Shown here: one piece after another, positions 61,739 through 64,000 of the stretch
How positions within the stretch are numbered: position 1 is the first letter of the stretch
How the letters are laid out: each line of letters begins with the position of its first letter
Source of the DNA: Micrococcales bacterium
GTDB lineage: Bacteria; Actinomycetota; Actinomycetes; S36-B12; UBA10799
Reading direction: 5' to 3'
Length of the DNA stretch: 64,000 nucleotides
Assembly (NCBI GenBank): GCA_016703125.1
Contig: JADJCR010000015.1
Location: 62,001-126,000, forward strand
Program-made: the position numbers and the translations under genes
The notes under the pieces: generated by a model
What the model was told of the DNA's origin: nothing
The model's input: the letters and a program-made list of their open reading frames with translations, nothing else
Databases searched by the model: none

Positions 61739-62862
61739 GTGGAGCCGATGATCGCCGACCTGCTCGAACTGCTGGAGGTCCGATCCGTGGGTGGCACGGC
61801 GGCTGAGGCCCAGGCCCAGCAATGGGTGGCCGACCGCCTGCGCAGGTGGGGCTGGGACGTCGAGGTCTGGGAGGACCCGGCCGACGCCGGCAGCGACGAC
61901 CCGGCGTACCCCGGCATGGAGGTTGCTCGTGCGACCGTCACCGGGGTCATCGGCAAACCGCCGGGGAGCACAGGACGCCTGCTGATCCTGGGCCATACCG
62001 ACGTCGTGCCCGGCGGCCCGGCGCCGGCGGTGGCAGACGGCACGATCGGCGGACGCGGCTCGGTCGACATGAAGAGCGGGCTCGTGGCTGGCATGTACGC
62101 CGCGCAGGAGGCGGGGGGCGATGTCGCCGTGTGCGCCGTCAGCGGCGAGGAGGACGGCGGTATCGGAGCCTTCCTGGCTCTGCGCCACGGCCTGCGCGCG
62201 GACCAGTGCGTCATCCCGGAGCCCACGTCCCTGGCGATCATCCCCGCGAACGCCGGCTCGCTGACCTTCCGGATCACGCTGCCCGGGGTGGCCGCCCACG
62301 GCGCGCGCCGCTGGGACGGGCACAACGCGCTGGACGCGGTCCCGGACGTGCTGGACCGGCTGCGGGCGCTGGAGGCCGAGCGCACCGCCGACGTCCCCGC
62401 GCTCCTGGCGGAATGGCCCATCGCCTACCCGATCAGTGTCGGGCGCATCGCCGGTGGCGACTGGGCGTCGACGGTGATGTCCGAGGTGACTCTGGAGGGA
62501 CGGTTCGGCGTGCGGCTCGGCGAGCCGCTGAGTGCCGCCATGGCCGCCTTCGAACGCGCGCTGACCGGGACCGGCGCGCATGTCGAATGGCCCGGCGGGC
62601 GGTTCGCCTCCGCCGGTCTTGACGCCGGTCACCCGCTTGTCCGGGGACTCGCCCAGGCACACCAGGACATCTCCGGCGACGTGGCCCGCGTGCACGGCGC
62701 CACGTACGGGTCCGACCTGCGGCAGTTGATCGCCGCCGGGATCCCCGCGGTGCAATACGGCCCGGGGACGCAGCCATCGCTCACAGCGAGGACGAGGCCG
62801 TGGCGCTCTCGGAGGTGCGGACCGGCCGCGACGTGCTGCGGCGATGGCTGCGCCACCAGTGA
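61739..62862 (+). CDS. M20-family metallopeptidase (ArgE/DapE-like), frameshifted near 3' end
   Basis: A zinc peptidase/deacylase of about 374 residues when repaired. Metal and catalytic motifs: LILGHTDVVPG, GRGSVDMKSGL and AVSGEEDGG, then the dimerisation domain with AAHGARRWDGHNA. After YGPG the frame as read becomes Arg/Cys-rich and has no stop up to the window end. One base further in the GGGG run at 62764-62767 restores the family ending AAIAHSEDEAVALSEV and a stop at 62860. The start is GTG 61739 with GGGAGG 8 nt upstream; ATG 61748 is possible. Substrate unknown. Confidence 0.8.
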
Positions 62863-63818
62863 CCACCACCCGCCATCCCCGGTTCGGCTACGCACTGGTT
62901 CTCGTCGGGGTCGTCATGTTCTCGATCAACGCCGGCGTCTCCCGGCTCGTGCTCGACGACGGCATCGGGGCGTGGACACTGGCCGAACTGCGAGCGATCG
63001 GCGCGGCGCTGCTGCTCCTGGGTGTCATCGCCGCGACGCACCGCTGGGCGCGGCTGCCGGTCGCGCGCGCGCACTGGCCCCGGCTGATCCTCTACGGCGT
63101 GGTCGGATTGGGACTGCTGCAGTCCTTCTACTTCGAGGCGATCGCCCGCATCCCCATCGGCCTGGCCATCCTCATCGAGTTCCTCGCCCCACTGTGGGTG
63201 GCCCTGTGGGCACGCTTCGCGCAGAAGCAACCGGTGCGCCCGATCCTGTGGCCGGCGCTGGCGGTCACGCTCACCGGTCTGGCGTTCGTGGCCGGCGCGC
63301 AGTTCGGCGACCTGGATCCCATCGGTCTGCTCAGCGCACTGGCCGCGGGCTGGTGCTTCGCCGTGTACTTCATCGTCGGGGAGCGCCTGGTGACCGACCA
63401 CGACCCGTTCGTGGTGAGCTTCTGGGGCTTCACCATCGCGGCCGTGGGCTGGCTGGCCGCCTCCCTGGTCGTGCCCCAGATCGTGGCCGTCTGGCAGGTA
63501 CCGTTGGGTACCCCCATCACGCTGCCCGCGGCACTCGGTGCAGCGGTCGTGCCGGTGGCGGTGCTGCTGCTGTGGATCGTGTCGCTGGGCACCGTGGTCC
63601 CGTTCGCCTCGGAGACCGCCGCCATGCGCTGGATCCCGGCCACGACGGTGAGCGTGCTGGCCATGCTCGAACCGGTCGGGGCCGCCGCGATCGGCTGGTG
63701 GTGGTTCGACGAACGGCTCACGGCAGTGCAGGCCCTGGGGGCCCTGTTGGTGCTCGCCGGCATCACCATGGCGCTACTCAGCCGTGCCGACCATCCCACG
63801 GTGGCCGTGGTGGAGTGA
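62859..63818 (+). CDS. EamA-family (DMT) transporter
   Basis: A 319-residue protein with ten predicted helices in two EamA repeats (about 10-135 and 150-300). Typical blocks are VVMFSINAGVSRLVL, FYFEAIARIPIGLAILIEFLAPLWVALW and the second-half equivalent MRWIPATTVSVLAMLEPVGAA, quoted as PATTVSVLAMLEPV. Such proteins export amino acids or other metabolites (RhtA-like). The GTG at 62859 forms a GTGA overlap with the repaired M20 stop; an in-frame ATG at 62844 is the alternative. Confidence 0.87.
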   Translation: MTTTRHPRFGYALVLVGVVMFSINAGVSRLVLDDGIGAWTLAELRAIGAALLLLGVIAATHRWARLPVARAHWPRLILYGVVGLGLLQSFYFEAIARIPIGLAILIEFLAPLWVALWARFAQKQPVRPILWPALAVTLTGLAFVAGAQFGDLDPIGLLSALAAGWCFAVYFIVGERLVTDHDPFVVSFWGFTIAAVGWLAASLVVPQIVAVWQVPLGTPITLPAALGAAVVPVAVLLLWIVSLGTVVPFASETAAMRWIPATTVSVLAMLEPVGAAAIGWWWFDERLTAVQALGALLVLAGITMALLSRADHPTVAVVE

Positions 63819-63832
63819 GACCGCGGACGGGC

Positions 63833-64000
63833 TCAGCGCGTCGTGCAGGTGTACGCCCGCCGCTTGCACTGGAAGCCGCACTCGTCGAGCGCGCGCAGGT
63901 AGGCCTGCCGCTTGCTGTTAGCCGCACCCCAGCCATAGCGGTCGACGTAGTTTCCGTCCCACCGAACCGCAACCGCGAGGCAGCCGTTCTTCACCCAGGC
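63833..64000 (-). CDS. DUF4189-like secreted protein, C-terminal fragment
   Basis: The last 55 residues of a protein whose start is beyond base 64000. Visible pattern: NGCLAVAV, DRYGWGAANSKRQAYLRAL, ECGFQCKRRAYTC, that is a YGWG-A-S motif plus four Cys able to form two disulfides. This matches DUF4189-type small extracellular domains. It ends at a TGA 14 bp from the convergent EamA stop. Confidence 0.65.
   Translation of the reverse strand, partial: AWVKNGCLAVAVRWDGNYVDRYGWGAANSKRQAYLRALDECGFQCKRRAYTCTTR

Overview
This 64 kb window comes from a high-GC actinobacterium. The evidence is a rex-hemA-hemC-hemD-hemB operon, actinobacterial ClpC, RadA and DisA, DUF2510 and DUF4333 proteins, many GTG starts, and a block of genes (28.7-38.3 kb) that matches the Mycobacterium tuberculosis Rv0495c-Rv0502 neighbourhood in content. 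I cannot name a genus. No rRNA, tRNA, prophage, transposase or CRISPR array was seen, so this is mostly core chromosome with some accessory insertions.

Layout. 0-6.6 kb: a fatty-acid oxidation pair (partial FadB-type protein and thiolase), two small envelope proteins, then a sphingosine-1-phosphate-lyase-like PLP enzyme coupled to an FGGY sugar kinase. 7-12.5 kb: membrane and DUF proteins, then a thiBPQ thiamine transporter under a TPP riboswitch. 12.8-20.2 kb: a PQ-loop transporter, a CxxC membrane protein behind a CsoR-like operator, a large FtsX-type permease, an OafA-like acyltransferase and secreted proteins. 20.3-25.7 kb: the haem operon led by the NADH sensor Rex. 26-32 kb: acyl-CoA ligase, HAD phosphatase, lysophospholipid acyltransferase, SDR, the tiny bS22-type protein and AcuC. 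32-42.5 kb: ProC, PPK2, proline dehydrogenase, TetR, a TIM-barrel isomerase, Ppx/GppA, a Cys-rich protein, RadA, DisA and MutY. 42.5-51.7 kb: ClpC, then a sucrose/alpha-glucan group (sucrose-phosphatase fused to a glycosidase, a sucrose-phosphate-synthase-like enzyme, a GH63-like glucosidase). 51.7-64 kb: two CrcB fluoride channels with a DUF190 protein, an L,D-transpeptidase, a GT-C-like membrane protein, Sua5, an alcohol dehydrogenase, a FUSC protein, a manganese-riboswitch-controlled TerC, an M20 peptidase and an EamA exporter.

Three features run through the window. First, five intergenic regions (near 6.7, 12.7, 25.9, 45.3 and 59.5 kb) carry related tandem copies of an imperfect palindromic repeat that I do not recognise; this is the best candidate for something undescribed. 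Second, at least sixteen genes have a TAnnnT -10 box ending 6-8 nt before the start codon and no ribosome binding site, which points to widespread leaderless transcripts and was used to settle several starts. Third, four conserved genes (Vgb-like protein, acyltransferase, clpC, M20 peptidase) are broken or scrambled by small indels, mostly in short runs or repeats. This fits uncorrected assembly errors at least as well as real mutations.
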